Below, piece after piece: positions 10,115-20,140 of a stretch of 64,000 nt of DNA (position 1 is its first letter; every line of letters starts with the position of its first letter). The stretch is from the NCBI GenBank assembly GCA_947037115.1, contig CAMQTN010000001.1, positions 61,500 to 125,499 on the forward strand, written 5' to 3'. The position numbers and the translations under genes are program-made. Below the pieces are notes generated by a model that was not told the origin of the DNA, did no database searches, and was given only the letters and a program-made list of their open reading frames with translations. The stretch comes from an uncultured Lachnospiraceae bacterium. GTDB lineage: Bacteria; Bacillota; Clostridia; Lachnospirales; Lachnospiraceae.

Positions 10115-10138
10115 CTCTTTGGTACGATTTCATACCAA
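10092..10138. repeat. 17-bp perfect inverted repeat (candidate operator)
   Basis: TTGGTATGAAATCGTAC (10092-10108) / GTACGATTTCATACCAA (10122-10138), 13-nt spacer. Confidence 0.9.
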
Positions 10139-10173
10139 TTTGTTGTCTAAAGAAACCACAGGGGATTCTGCTT

Positions 10174-10626
10174 ATGAACACATATTCTTCCAAAGATCTG
10201 AAACGATATAACTATCTGGCGGGCGAGATTGAGGCGGCCTACCATGAAACCAATATGAAGTTAAAGATATCTGACAGCGCCATGGTTATTCTCTATGCGA
10301 TCTGCGATCAGGGGGATTCCTGTCTGCTTCGGGATATCTGCCGCAATTTTTGCATAAGCAAGCAGACGGTCAATTCGGCCCTGCGCAAGCTGGAAGCGGA
10401 GGGAGCGGTTTATCTGGAGGCCGCAGACGCCAAAAATAAGAGAGTCTGCCTTACGGAGCAGGGGAAGCGTCTGTCAGATCGGACTGCCAGAAAGATGATC
10501 GAGATTGAAAATGATATTTTTTCTTCCTGGCCGGAGGAAGAGGTGGAAAAGTATCTGGAACTGACAGAACGCTATCTGCATGATTTTAAAGTGAGAATCG
10601 GGAAATTGGAACATGAAACTTTTTGA
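10174..10626 (+). CDS. MarR family transcriptional regulator
   Basis: wHTH: SCLLRDICRNFCISKQTVNSALRKLEAEGAVYLEAADAKNKRVCLTEQGKRL. Confidence 0.9.
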   Translation: MNTYSSKDLKRYNYLAGEIEAAYHETNMKLKISDSAMVILYAICDQGDSCLLRDICRNFCISKQTVNSALRKLEAEGAVYLEAADAKNKRVCLTEQGKRLSDRTARKMIEIENDIFSSWPEEEVEKYLELTERYLHDFKVRIGKLEHETF

Positions 10627-10662
10627 GAGAATAGAGTTATGTAAACTACAAGGAGCAGGAAC

Positions 10663-12003
10663 ATGAAAAAAACATTGATTCAATTAAGTGACCACTTTAC
10701 CTATGCGAAATTGCTGCGGTTTACCTTCCCTTCGATCGCTATGATGGTGTTTACATCCATTTATGGTGTGGTGGATGGCTTTTTTGTATCCAATTTTGCG
10801 GGGAAGACGGCTTTCGCAGCCATCAATCTTGTCATACCTTTTATCATGATTCTGGGCGGCATGGGATTTATGGTCGGCACCGGCGGCACGGCGCTCGTTT
10901 CTCTGGTGCTGGGACAGAATGACAGGGAGCTGGCAAACCGCTATTTTTCCATGATGATCTACCTGACCGTGATCATGGGAATCGTCCTGTCGGGGGTGGG
11001 CTTTCTTCTGATCCGTCCGGTTGCGGGGCTGCTTGGCGCTACGCCGGAAATGATGGGCGACTGTGTGCTTTACGGCAGGATTACGATCGGATTCACCACG
11101 GCCTTTATGCTGCAAAACGTTTTCCAGAGCTTTCTGATTGCGGCCGAGAGACCGAAACTTGGTCTGGCGGCGACGGTGGCGGCAGGCGTGACAAACATGA
11201 TTCTGGATGCTGTCTTTGTGGGAGTCTTCCGGTGGGGCGTCGCCGGAGCGGCGCTGGCGACAGGGTTAAGCCAGTGCGTGGGAGGCCTTCTGCCCCTGCT
11301 TTATTTTATCCGTCCCAATACCAGTCTGCTGCGGCTGTCAGGGACGAGGCTGGAACTTAGGCCGCTTCTACAGGCCTGTGCCAACGGTTCCTCCGAGCTG
11401 ATGAGCAATGTCTCTGCCTCCGTCGTAAGTATGGTCTACAATTTTCAGCTGCTGAAGTATCTGGGGGAGAACGGTGTGTCGGCCTATGGCGTCCTGATGT
11501 ACGTGCAGTTCATTTTTGTGGCGATCTATATCGGCTATGCGGTGGGAGCAGCGCCCATTGTCAGCTTCCATTACGGCGCGGGAAATGAGGCGGAACTTAA
11601 AAATATGTTCCGGAAAAGTTTATGTCTGGTGTGGAGTGCAGGTGTGGTCCTGACAGTTCTGGCTTTTGGACTGGCGTCACCGCTGGCGCAGATTTTTGTC
11701 GGCTACGACGCGGAGCTGTTTGCGCTGACCAGACATGCCTTCCAGCTGTTTGCCTTTTCCTTCCTGCTGGCAGGTTTCAATATTTTTACTTCCTCGTTTT
11801 TTACTGCCCTGAACAACGGCGGGGTCTCGGCGGCCATATCTTTTATGCGGACGCTGATTTTCCAGACGGCTTCGGTATTGATTCTGCCGCTTCTTTTCGG
11901 TGTGGACGGTATCTGGTGGGCCATCACGGCGGCAGAGATTTTCGCCTGTGTCCTCTCGGCCGGATTTTTGACGGCCAAGCGGGGAAAATACCACTATATA
12001 TAA
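10663..12003 (+). CDS. MATE family efflux transporter
   Basis: 12-TM MATE pattern: FTFPSIAMMVFTSIYGVVDGFFVSNFAG...NLVIPFIMILGGMGFMVGTGG. Confidence 0.93.
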   Translation: MKKTLIQLSDHFTYAKLLRFTFPSIAMMVFTSIYGVVDGFFVSNFAGKTAFAAINLVIPFIMILGGMGFMVGTGGTALVSLVLGQNDRELANRYFSMMIYLTVIMGIVLSGVGFLLIRPVAGLLGATPEMMGDCVLYGRITIGFTTAFMLQNVFQSFLIAAERPKLGLAATVAAGVTNMILDAVFVGVFRWGVAGAALATGLSQCVGGLLPLLYFIRPNTSLLRLSGTRLELRPLLQACANGSSELMSNVSASVVSMVYNFQLLKYLGENGVSAYGVLMYVQFIFVAIYIGYAVGAAPIVSFHYGAGNEAELKNMFRKSLCLVWSAGVVLTVLAFGLASPLAQIFVGYDAELFALTRHAFQLFAFSFLLAGFNIFTSSFFTALNNGGVSAAISFMRTLIFQTASVLILPLLFGVDGIWWAITAAEIFACVLSAGFLTAKRGKYHYI

Positions 12004-12035
12004 AAAGGGGCTGCCGGCGGACGGCGGGCATGGAA

Positions 12036-12059
12036 AAGGGAGAGCATCAGCTCTCCCTT
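12036..12059 (-). terminator. Terminator for the DAHP synthase gene, may also serve the convergent MATE gene
   Basis: AAGGGAGAG-catcag-CTCTCCCTT between convergent genes; T run on minus strand. Confidence 0.8.
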
Positions 12060-13086
12060 ATTCATATTCTGCAATATCATAAATCAGCTTTTCGGAAGCC
12101 TCCCAGCCCAGGCAGGGATCGGTGATGGACTTGCCGTAGACGCCGCCGCCGATTTTCTGGCAGCCCTCCTCGATGTAGCTTTCGATCATGACGCCCTTGA
12201 CCATATTGTGGATGTCGCCGTTTAACTTGCGGCTGTGCATCACTTCCTTGACGATACGGATCTGCTGTTCAAACTCCTTGTTGGAGTTGCTGTGGTTTGC
12301 GTCGATGACGCAGGCCGGATTGACCAGATCGTAATCCTGATACAGGGTAAAAAGAGTGTTTAAATCCTCGTAGTGATAGTTCGGAATACTTCTGCCGTGC
12401 TTGTTGACAGAGCCGCGCAGGACGGCGTGGGCCAGCGGATTGCCTTCGGTGCGGACCTCATACCCTCTGTAGGTGAAGTCGTGGGGGCGCTGTGCCGCGT
12501 AGATAGAGTTCAGCATGACAGAGAGTGTGCCGCTGGTAGGGTTTTTCATACCGGCGGGTACACCGAAGCCGCTGGCTGTCATGCGGTGATGCTGGTCTTC
12601 CACGGAGCGGGCGCCGATAGCCACGTAGGAGAGAATGTCTTCCACATAGCCCCAGTTGTCGGGATAGAGCATCTCGTCCGCCGCAGTCAGCCCGGTTTCC
12701 TCTATGGCGCGGATTTGCATCTTGCGCATGGCGATCAGGCCGCTGGTGAAGTCGGGTTTCTTTTCGGGGTCGGGCTGGCTGACGATTCCCTTGTAACCTT
12801 CCCCCGTGGTGCGGGGTTTGTTGGTGTAGATGCGGGGAATCAGGATCAGCTTGTCCTTCACTTTCTCGTTGACCCGTGCAAGCCGGTTTACATAATCACA
12901 GACCGCCTCTTCGTTGTCTGCGGAGCAGGGGCCGATGATAACGATAAATTTATTACTTTTACCGGTGATGACATCCCGGATCTCAGCATCGCGCTCTTTT
13001 TTGATCTGTACCAGATGTTCCGGCATGGGAAACTGTGCGCGGATTTCGTCAGGTGTCGGTAATTTTGCTACATAATGGAAAGACAT
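12058..13086 (-). CDS. 3-deoxy-7-phosphoheptulonate synthase (DAHP synthase, AroF/G/H family)
   Basis: IIGPCSADNEEAVCDYVNRLA, IPRIYTNKPRTTGEGYKG, VIDANHSNSNKEF. Confidence 0.95.
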   Translation of the reverse strand: MSFHYVAKLPTPDEIRAQFPMPEHLVQIKKERDAEIRDVITGKSNKFIVIIGPCSADNEEAVCDYVNRLARVNEKVKDKLILIPRIYTNKPRTTGEGYKGIVSQPDPEKKPDFTSGLIAMRKMQIRAIEETGLTAADEMLYPDNWGYVEDILSYVAIGARSVEDQHHRMTASGFGVPAGMKNPTSGTLSVMLNSIYAAQRPHDFTYRGYEVRTEGNPLAHAVLRGSVNKHGRSIPNYHYEDLNTLFTLYQDYDLVNPACVIDANHSNSNKEFEQQIRIVKEVMHSRKLNGDIHNMVKGVMIESYIEEGCQKIGGGVYGKSITDPCLGWEASEKLIYDIAEYE

Positions 13087-13218
13087 GTCTTTTACTCCTC
13101 TGTAATCGTTGATTTCCGCGGGCGGTGAGCCAGACGCCGTGTCTGCACGGACATTTGGCGAATGCCGCGGGGGCCTTTGACTTTTCTGGCAAAAACACCT
13201 ATATTATAGTATATTGAT

Positions 13219-14628
13219 TCAGGAATGGCAAGAGGCGGGCGCTTTTCGGGAGACATGAAGCGCGGACACAGTGCACAGCAGTGTCTGTAACATCTGGCTG
13301 GCAAGCATCCCCCACAGGTATCCCTGTATGCCGAAGCGGGGGATGGCAAAAAAGACGAACAGCAGGCGCAGCAGGAGGCTTACCACACTGAACAGGAAGG
13401 TCTGAACCGTTTTGCCGATTCCGTTCAGGATGCTGTTTAGCATGCTGGCGATGTACATGAAAGGGCACAGAAAGCTTAGGGTCAGGATAAAGCTGCCTGC
13501 GAGCTCAGAGCCATAGAGCAGACGGCCGGCTGCTCTTCCGAAAAGGAGAAACATGGCGGTACAGGCAAAACCCAGAAGCAGACAGCTGCGGATCGAGGTC
13601 AGGATGGCCCGTTTTACCGCTGCCTGATTGCCGTTTGCATCCGCCTCGGAGACGATGGGCAAAAGCAGTACGGAGATGGAGTTGGTGACAGCGGAGGGAA
13701 ACAGGATAAGTGGCAGGCTCATTCCGGTCAGAACGCCGTAGACGCCCAGCGCGTCCGCATTGCTCAGCCCATATGCCATCAGGCGGTTGGGAATATAGAT
13801 GGCCTCCACACTCTGCAGCAGATTGATGACCAGGCGGTTGGCGGACAGGGGGACGGCCAGCTGCAGGAGTCGTCCGCAGATGTGTCGGTATGTGGAGAAT
13901 ACGGTCGAAAGGGCAGGCGAATGTCTTACGGGGACAGGAAATGCCTGGGGTGTCCGTCTGTAGGGGCTGGCGGGAAATACATGGTGCGCGCGGGCCAGAA
14001 TCGCCACCACTGAGACGATCATGGAGGCGCTTTCCCCGATGACAAGTCCGGCTACGGCGAAGCTGATCGTAGGGGTAAGGCCGTGTCTCTGGCAGATAAA
14101 GTAAATCAGGTATACGCTGCCCACGCGGCAGACCTGTTCCGCAAGCTGGGAAAAGGCAGGGATAGCGGTTTTCCTGATGCCGTAAAAGTAGCCGTTGATG
14201 CAGGAGTGCACACTGGCCATGGGAATGGAGAGGGCAATGATGCGAAGCAGGGGAGCGGTCCGCTCTTCCAGCAGAAAAGTCACAGCGATCTGGTCTGCGT
14301 ACAGGTAGATCGCGGATGCACAGACTGCGGACAGGAGCATGGCCAGAAGGAAACCTGCCCAGAGTGTGCGGAAGGAGCTTTTGTAGTCGCGGGTGCTCGT
14401 CTCGCTTGCCACATACTTGGAGATGGCAGTCTGGATGCCCGACACTGTGAGGGAGAAAGACAGTGCCAGTACGGGGGAAATAAGCTGATAAATACCCATA
14501 CCCTCCGCGCCGAATACATTGGAGAGAAAAACCCGGTAAAAAAAGCCGATGAAGCGGCTGACTAATCCGGTCAGAGTGAGAATAAGGGTTCCGGTTATCA
14601 GGGGATGCGTCCATTTCTTAAACGTCAT
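13219..14628 (-). CDS. Stage V sporulation protein B-like / MVF oligosaccharide flippase
   Basis: MTFKKWTHPLITGTLILTLTGLVSRFIGFFYRVFLSNVFGAEGMGIYQLI; start trimmed to MTFKKW. Confidence 0.9.
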   Translation of the reverse strand: MTFKKWTHPLITGTLILTLTGLVSRFIGFFYRVFLSNVFGAEGMGIYQLISPVLALSFSLTVSGIQTAISKYVASETSTRDYKSSFRTLWAGFLLAMLLSAVCASAIYLYADQIAVTFLLEERTAPLLRIIALSIPMASVHSCINGYFYGIRKTAIPAFSQLAEQVCRVGSVYLIYFICQRHGLTPTISFAVAGLVIGESASMIVSVVAILARAHHVFPASPYRRTPQAFPVPVRHSPALSTVFSTYRHICGRLLQLAVPLSANRLVINLLQSVEAIYIPNRLMAYGLSNADALGVYGVLTGMSLPLILFPSAVTNSISVLLLPIVSEADANGNQAAVKRAILTSIRSCLLLGFACTAMFLLFGRAAGRLLYGSELAGSFILTLSFLCPFMYIASMLNSILNGIGKTVQTFLFSVVSLLLRLLFVFFAIPRFGIQGYLWGMLASQMLQTLLCTVSALHVSRKAPASCHS

Positions 14629-14735
14629 AATGCACCATTTTTTGTATGTGATATGCTTTATGTTTATGCGGTAAAGGAAAAGAATAGAATTTTGAAACCG
14701 ATATAGTGTGGGCTTGTTGAGAAAGGGAAAACGCC

Positions 14736-16301
14736 ATGAAGTGGAATAAAAAAACGGTACTGATATTGGGACTGGCGGTATGCCTGTTTCTGGCGTCAAC
14801 GATCCAAACCGGCAGGTTTGCCTCGCAAAACAGAGCTCTGCTTGTGGAAAACGGGGAATTGTCCGTTGTTTTTTCCGCTGCCATGGCAAAGAACCTGGCG
14901 GTAACGGAGGGGTTACAGGCGCAGCCTGACGGAGCCGTATCTCTGGAAGAAGAGTGGCTTGAGAGTGGGTTCCACAAAAAGGGAGGCGTCTATCTGGTTG
15001 ATAGCAGCTATGAGTTACGCAGGATGCAGAGCCTGATAGAGAATGGGGAGGAGATCGAACCGGGAGTGCCTGCCGCGACGGCGTCTTACCGCCTGCGGGG
15101 AGACGTGGAGATAGGAAACAACAGCCTGTTTTCTATTGGAACGAAGGAGAATCCCTTTGGCGGTGTTTTTGACGGGGACGGACACCGTATCACGGGGCGT
15201 TTCCTCCTGGAAGACGGCGCGGAAGTGCCGGAGGATATGCTGTTTTATACGGATGCATCGGCACAAATAGAGAATCTGAAGATTTACAATGATCTTAGCG
15301 GCGGAGAAGTTTTTTTTAAGGTGGAAGACCTTCGGGGGTGTGAGGAACTGGAAAGCGATCTGGCGGAATATCCGGGATGTTCGATCCATTTAGAGATGAC
15401 AGGCTGGGATCTGGATGCAGGGCGGATTGTAGAAGTACTTCGCGGATATTGGGAAGGTATGACGGAGGACGGCGATTATGTCAGCGCGACTTTTTACCCG
15501 GATATGGATGAGAAGACTGCCAATGCAGAGGATTATACTGAGAGCGTGCAGGCGGCTCTGTGCGCGCTTGCCGGAGAGGAATATGCAGGGGCGGTAGAGG
15601 AGGCTTTGGAAAAGGAGGAGGGGTATCTCTGGTTTCTTCGCCTGGAACGGGTCGGAGGGCTGGTCTGCTGCTCCTTTGAGATCGGAGAGCCGGTATACGC
15701 ACCGGATACCTACTATTATGAGGGGGATAACATCGTTTACACGAATGCGGGCTACTATATCGCCGTGAGCGGAGAGTGGGAAAGAAAGGAGATTTCCTGT
15801 CAGTGTCTGCGTGTCCCTTATACACAAATGGTACATAGATGTATTGGGACCGGTGGAACCTATCGCGTGGAGGAGGTCGACCTTAATTTTGACGGAAAAC
15901 ATGATCTGTTAATCCATGAAGGGTATTCTGGCGGAACCGGGGGACAATGGGGCAATTACCGCGCCGCTGTCTGGGAGGAGGAGACTGGAACGTTTGTCTG
16001 GTTTCCTTCCTTGCCGGAACAGATTACCTCGTGCGAATTTGACGGCAGAAGGGTGGTATGTAACTGGCGGTCCGGATTATCCTATCAGGTTGTAGAAGTA
16101 TATGAGGTCGTAAACGGGGAATATGTCTGTACAAGAAAGCTGGTCTACCAGTCGGAGTTGACAGAGGGAGGCTGTTTGGAGGAGTTTTCCTATTATGAGA
16201 TGGGAGAGCTTGTGGAAACCCATCGCTTTTCAAATGAGGAGGAAATGGAAGCATTGACGGATGAGCTGTATTCGGATATGAATTACTGGCCGAAAGGATA
16301 G
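14736..16301 (+). CDS. Secreted/membrane-anchored hypothetical protein
   Basis: N-terminal hydrophobic signal ([14 protein letters not shown]), [16 protein letters not shown] beta-helix-like motif, C-terminal [28 protein letters not shown]. Confidence 0.75.
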   Translation: MKWNKKTVLILGLAVCLFLASTIQTGRFASQNRALLVENGELSVVFSAAMAKNLAVTEGLQAQPDGAVSLEEEWLESGFHKKGGVYLVDSSYELRRMQSLIENGEEIEPGVPAATASYRLRGDVEIGNNSLFSIGTKENPFGGVFDGDGHRITGRFLLEDGAEVPEDMLFYTDASAQIENLKIYNDLSGGEVFFKVEDLRGCEELESDLAEYPGCSIHLEMTGWDLDAGRIVEVLRGYWEGMTEDGDYVSATFYPDMDEKTANAEDYTESVQAALCALAGEEYAGAVEEALEKEEGYLWFLRLERVGGLVCCSFEIGEPVYAPDTYYYEGDNIVYTNAGYYIAVSGEWERKEISCQCLRVPYTQMVHRCIGTGGTYRVEEVDLNFDGKHDLLIHEGYSGGTGGQWGNYRAAVWEEETGTFVWFPSLPEQITSCEFDGRRVVCNWRSGLSYQVVEVYEVVNGEYVCTRKLVYQSELTEGGCLEEFSYYEMGELVETHRFSNEEEMEALTDELYSDMNYWPKG

Positions 16302-16312
16302 GAGATATGACG

Positions 16313-17401
16313 ATGAAAAAAAAAGTAGTGGTAGGGATGTCCGGCGGGGTGGATTCCTCGGTGGCGGCACTTTTATTAAAGAGACAGGGTTATGACGTGG
16401 TGGGGGTCACCATGCAGATCTGGCAGGATGAGAGCCCCTCTGAAACAGCTGATCAGGGCGGCTGCTGCGGTTTTGGCGCGGCGGAGGATGCAAGGAGGGT
16501 TGCACAGATACTGGATATCCCTCATTATGTGATGAATTTCCGGCAGGAATTCCGGGAAAAGGTGATGGATTATTTTGTGGCGGAGTATCTGGCGGGCAGG
16601 ACGCCCAACCCATGCATTGCCTGCAACCGCCATGTGAAATGGGAGTCCATGTTGCACAGGAGTCTGGAGATCGGGGCGGATTATATCGCCACCGGCCACT
16701 ATGCCAGGGTTTTCAGGCTCGCAAACGGCAGATATGCCGTCAAAAATTCTGTGACGGCGAAAAAAGACCAGACCTATGCGCTGTACAGCCTGACCCAGGA
16801 CCAGCTTGCCCGCACCCTGATGCCGGTGGGGGATTACACGAAAGAGGAGATCAGACAGATGGCACAGGAGGCCGGGCTTTTTGTGGCCCATAAACCGGAC
16901 AGTCAGGAGATCTGCTTTATTCCCGACAACGATTATGCCGCCTTTATCGACAGGGAGGCGGGAGAGCGCGTTCCGAAACCGGGAAATTTTGTGACGAAGG
17001 ACGGTGAAGTGCTGGGCTCCCATCTGGGAATTACCCATTACACGGTGGGACAGCGCAAAGGCCTGAATCTGGCCATGGGGCGTCCTGTGTTTGTCACAGA
17101 AATCAGGCCTGATACGGACGAGGTGGTGATCGGTGAGGCAGACGAGGTGTTCGGGACAGCGCTTGTCTGCAGTCATATCAATTATATGGGGATGGAAGAT
17201 CTGCAAAAGCCGAGGGAGGTGCTTGCAAAGATCCGCTACGCCCATGCAGGCGAGAGATGTGTGATTGAGAAGACAGGGGAAGACCGGATCCGGTGTGTGT
17301 TTGAAAAGCCCGTCCGCGCCATCACGCCGGGACAGGCGGTGGTGTTTTACGAGGACGGGTATGTGCTGGGCGGTGGAACCATCATTGGACGGCCGGACTG
17401 A
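16313..17401 (+). CDS. mnmA: tRNA-specific 2-thiouridylase MnmA
   Basis: [21 protein letters not shown]-loop, [20 protein letters not shown]. Confidence 0.97.
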   Translation: MKKKVVVGMSGGVDSSVAALLLKRQGYDVVGVTMQIWQDESPSETADQGGCCGFGAAEDARRVAQILDIPHYVMNFRQEFREKVMDYFVAEYLAGRTPNPCIACNRHVKWESMLHRSLEIGADYIATGHYARVFRLANGRYAVKNSVTAKKDQTYALYSLTQDQLARTLMPVGDYTKEEIRQMAQEAGLFVAHKPDSQEICFIPDNDYAAFIDREAGERVPKPGNFVTKDGEVLGSHLGITHYTVGQRKGLNLAMGRPVFVTEIRPDTDEVVIGEADEVFGTALVCSHINYMGMEDLQKPREVLAKIRYAHAGERCVIEKTGEDRIRCVFEKPVRAITPGQAVVFYEDGYVLGGGTIIGRPD

Positions 17402-19057
17402 CAGCTTTGGGGGAATGTGAGGCATTCTCCCGATCAGGCGTGAGAGCGCCAGACCGTTTTTGGGCCTGCTTATTCTCATACATGCGGTCGTCTGCGATCT
17501 GATAGATTTTTTCTATGTTATATTCTTTCGGACTGCAGGAAGCATACCCGTAAGCGATGGACAGATGAAGATCGGGGATCTCCAGATTTTTTTCACGGAT
17601 ACATTCCTGAAACTCTCCTGTTATGGAAGAGATTTTCTCTGGATCCCCAGTCTCAGCGATGGCAATAAATTCGTCGCCGCCCATCCGGGCCACGATGCCA
17701 TAAGGACTGAAGGCTTTGTCTATGACTTCGGCGGCGCTTTTGATCAGAAGATCCCCTTTGGCATGTCCGTAGGTGTCGTTTGTGACTTTCAGATTGTTTA
17801 AGTCAAAACAGAAAACGGTATAGTCCGGATTTTCCATTTCCATAATGCGGTTCATGTATTCCATACAGTAGCGTCTGTTGTGAATCTTTGTCAGCTCATC
17901 GGTGTACGCGCTCCTGATCAGGGAGTTGCGTTCCGTCTCCTGCATCATTTTTTCGGTCAGATTGATATAGAAGGAAACCAGCAGAATAAAGATAAAGATG
18001 ACCAGTCCAAGGGGAGCGACACCCTTGACCGGGAGCAGTGTCACGCCGCGATAGCGGTCCATATAATAAAAGAGCAGGTCATAGAAAACACAGGCGGAGA
18101 GCAGGAGCATACCCACCAGAAACAGTTTGTGGACAAGCTGATGGCTGATGTGCAGATTCATAAATTCTACGATGACGAAGTAGACCAGATTGCAGACGAT
18201 CAGCGCCTGCATATATTTCAAAGTCGCCGCACAGTGTACCAGATCCACAGTGTGCAGGCCGATCAGTATGGTGGTGGCGGCAATCTGCACGGTGAGAAGC
18301 GCGCGGTAAAAATGATACATAAGAGGACGGTTCAGGGCGCGTACATCCTCCCGCATGTAAATGACAAGCGGGATGGGCGCCAGATAGAGCGCCAGGTATT
18401 CCAGCAGACCGATCGTGTACAGAGGCATGGAAAAGATCAGGAGGGCATTGTAATAGCATAACGTCCACAGCCCAGAAACAGGGGCAGCCTGTTTTCCGTC
18501 AAAATGACCCGGTAGACGTTTTTCCATTCATAGATCCGAATGGGATCAAAACGGGTAAAGGCGCTGTCTTCCCCAACGGTCAGGTGGAGCTTCAGCGTCT
18601 TTTCCGCATAGTTATCCGGGAGCTCGACAGTCAGGTGACCGCTTCCCACGGTCTTATGCTGGTTCAGTCTGTCCCATCCATACTGATAGATCTGATTGGC
18701 GTCCACATAAATCTTGACTGCGGTCTGTCTGACCGGCAGTAAAAGCGCGTTTCCCACGCAGTCCAGGCGGCCCGGGAAAGACCGTATCATGGTGATGGTA
18801 TCTCCTTTGTTTACGCTGTCAAAGCGAAACGTATCCAGAGATACGTTATGATAGGCACGGTCATTGATCGTGATATTCCAACCGTCGTTCAGGGTGACGC
18901 ATTGCGAGATGGAGGAATAGTCGCTGGAAAACATCCGGTCAATCATGGCGGTGGTCAGGCAGATGCTGATAACCGCATAAACAGTAAATAATGTTCTCAG
19001 GATGGTTTTTCGTGTGGGTTTCCTTTTCTCTTTCATGGTTTTGTCCTCTGGCAGCAT
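17382..19057 (-). pseudogene. Membrane diguanylate cyclase split by a frameshift/deletion (or two-part gene)
   Basis: ORF 18437-19057 (TM + extracellular beta-rich domain, ...NRLPLFLG) and ORF 17382-18527 (TMs + GGDEF, VARMGGDEFIAIAE) overlap out of frame and together read as one membrane GGDEF protein. Confidence 0.65.
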
Positions 19058-19080
19058 GGAAGTTTGTGGAGCGGAAAAGT

Positions 19081-19899
19081 TTATAATTTATGAAAAGTGG
19101 GAGTCCTTTTTTCATAGGTGGCATAATAGCGGAAGCCGGAGTCTTTCAAAATTTCGGCAGCCCGGTCGAAGGCGTGGGCAATCTGTCCCGGCGCATGGGC
19201 GTCGCTTCCGGTGGTGACAATCTCGCCGCCGAGTTCACGGTAGCGTTTCAGGACGCCGGCACATGGGTGCGGCTCACGAAGTCCCTTTGCCAGTCCGGCA
19301 GTGTTGAGTTCTATGCCTTTTCCCATAGCAATCAGCTTCGTCAGAATTTGATCAAAAATTTCGCGGTACATCTCGTAGGAGTACCCCTTATCCCGTTCGG
19401 GACCGTAGCGTACCACATAGTCCAGGTGGCCGTAGACATCGAAATTGCTGTAGGATTTCAGATTTTCCAGAATGGACTCGAAGTATTCCCGGTAGGCGTC
19501 CTGCGTGGATCGTCCTTCGTAGAAGGCTGGATAATAGGGATCCTTTCCGTTACAAAGGTGGGAGGAACCAATCACAAAATCATAATCAAGGGTGTTCACA
19601 AAGGCCGCGTTGAGGCGCGCCAGATGGGGCTGCAGGCCAACTTCCACGCCGAGGTACAGATGGGTCCGGTCCCCATATTTTTCACGGAGCATCAGGAAAT
19701 CATAGAGATAGGCGTCCGAGTTCAGCTCAAAGCATCCCGCCGGATCTGCTTCGGTGACGGGATAGTCAAAATCGTTGTGTTCCGTGAAACACATATCGGT
19801 AAGCCCCAGTTCGATTCCCCTGAGAATCATGTCCTCCATGGATGTGTCGGAATCCCCCGAAAAGTAGGAATGCAAATGAAAATCCGCTGTGCTTGGCAT
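19081..19899 (-). CDS. PHP-domain histidinol-phosphatase (HisJ family)
   Basis: MPSTADFHLHSYFSGDSDTSMEDMILRGIELGLTDMCFTEHND...HLDYVVRYG...TTGSDAHAPGQI. Confidence 0.9.
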   Translation of the reverse strand: MPSTADFHLHSYFSGDSDTSMEDMILRGIELGLTDMCFTEHNDFDYPVTEADPAGCFELNSDAYLYDFLMLREKYGDRTHLYLGVEVGLQPHLARLNAAFVNTLDYDFVIGSSHLCNGKDPYYPAFYEGRSTQDAYREYFESILENLKSYSNFDVYGHLDYVVRYGPERDKGYSYEMYREIFDQILTKLIAMGKGIELNTAGLAKGLREPHPCAGVLKRYRELGGEIVTTGSDAHAPGQIAHAFDRAAEILKDSGFRYYATYEKRTPTFHKL

Positions 19900-20140
19900 G
19901 GTAATCTCCTTCGTAGTCAATCAATGATATTACTATCAACAGTATAGTAGATGCGGGGAGAAAATACAATGTTTTGCAGTAGATGAATTTTCGTATATCA
20001 TATCTTTTTTGACTTGTGATTTTGTTCTGTGTATAATGAATGCAGGATGCCAGGGACGGCTGTTTTTAAGAACTGGCACAGTGGAAAGAAAATGGTGTCT
20101 GGTGTCTGCGTCTGGCTGGAAAAGATAACGGGGGATTATT

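Noticed and set aside
16376-17479. 367-aa minus-strand ORF opposite mnmA
   Set aside because: Antisense shadow of a conserved gene; low-complexity His/Arg-rich translation.
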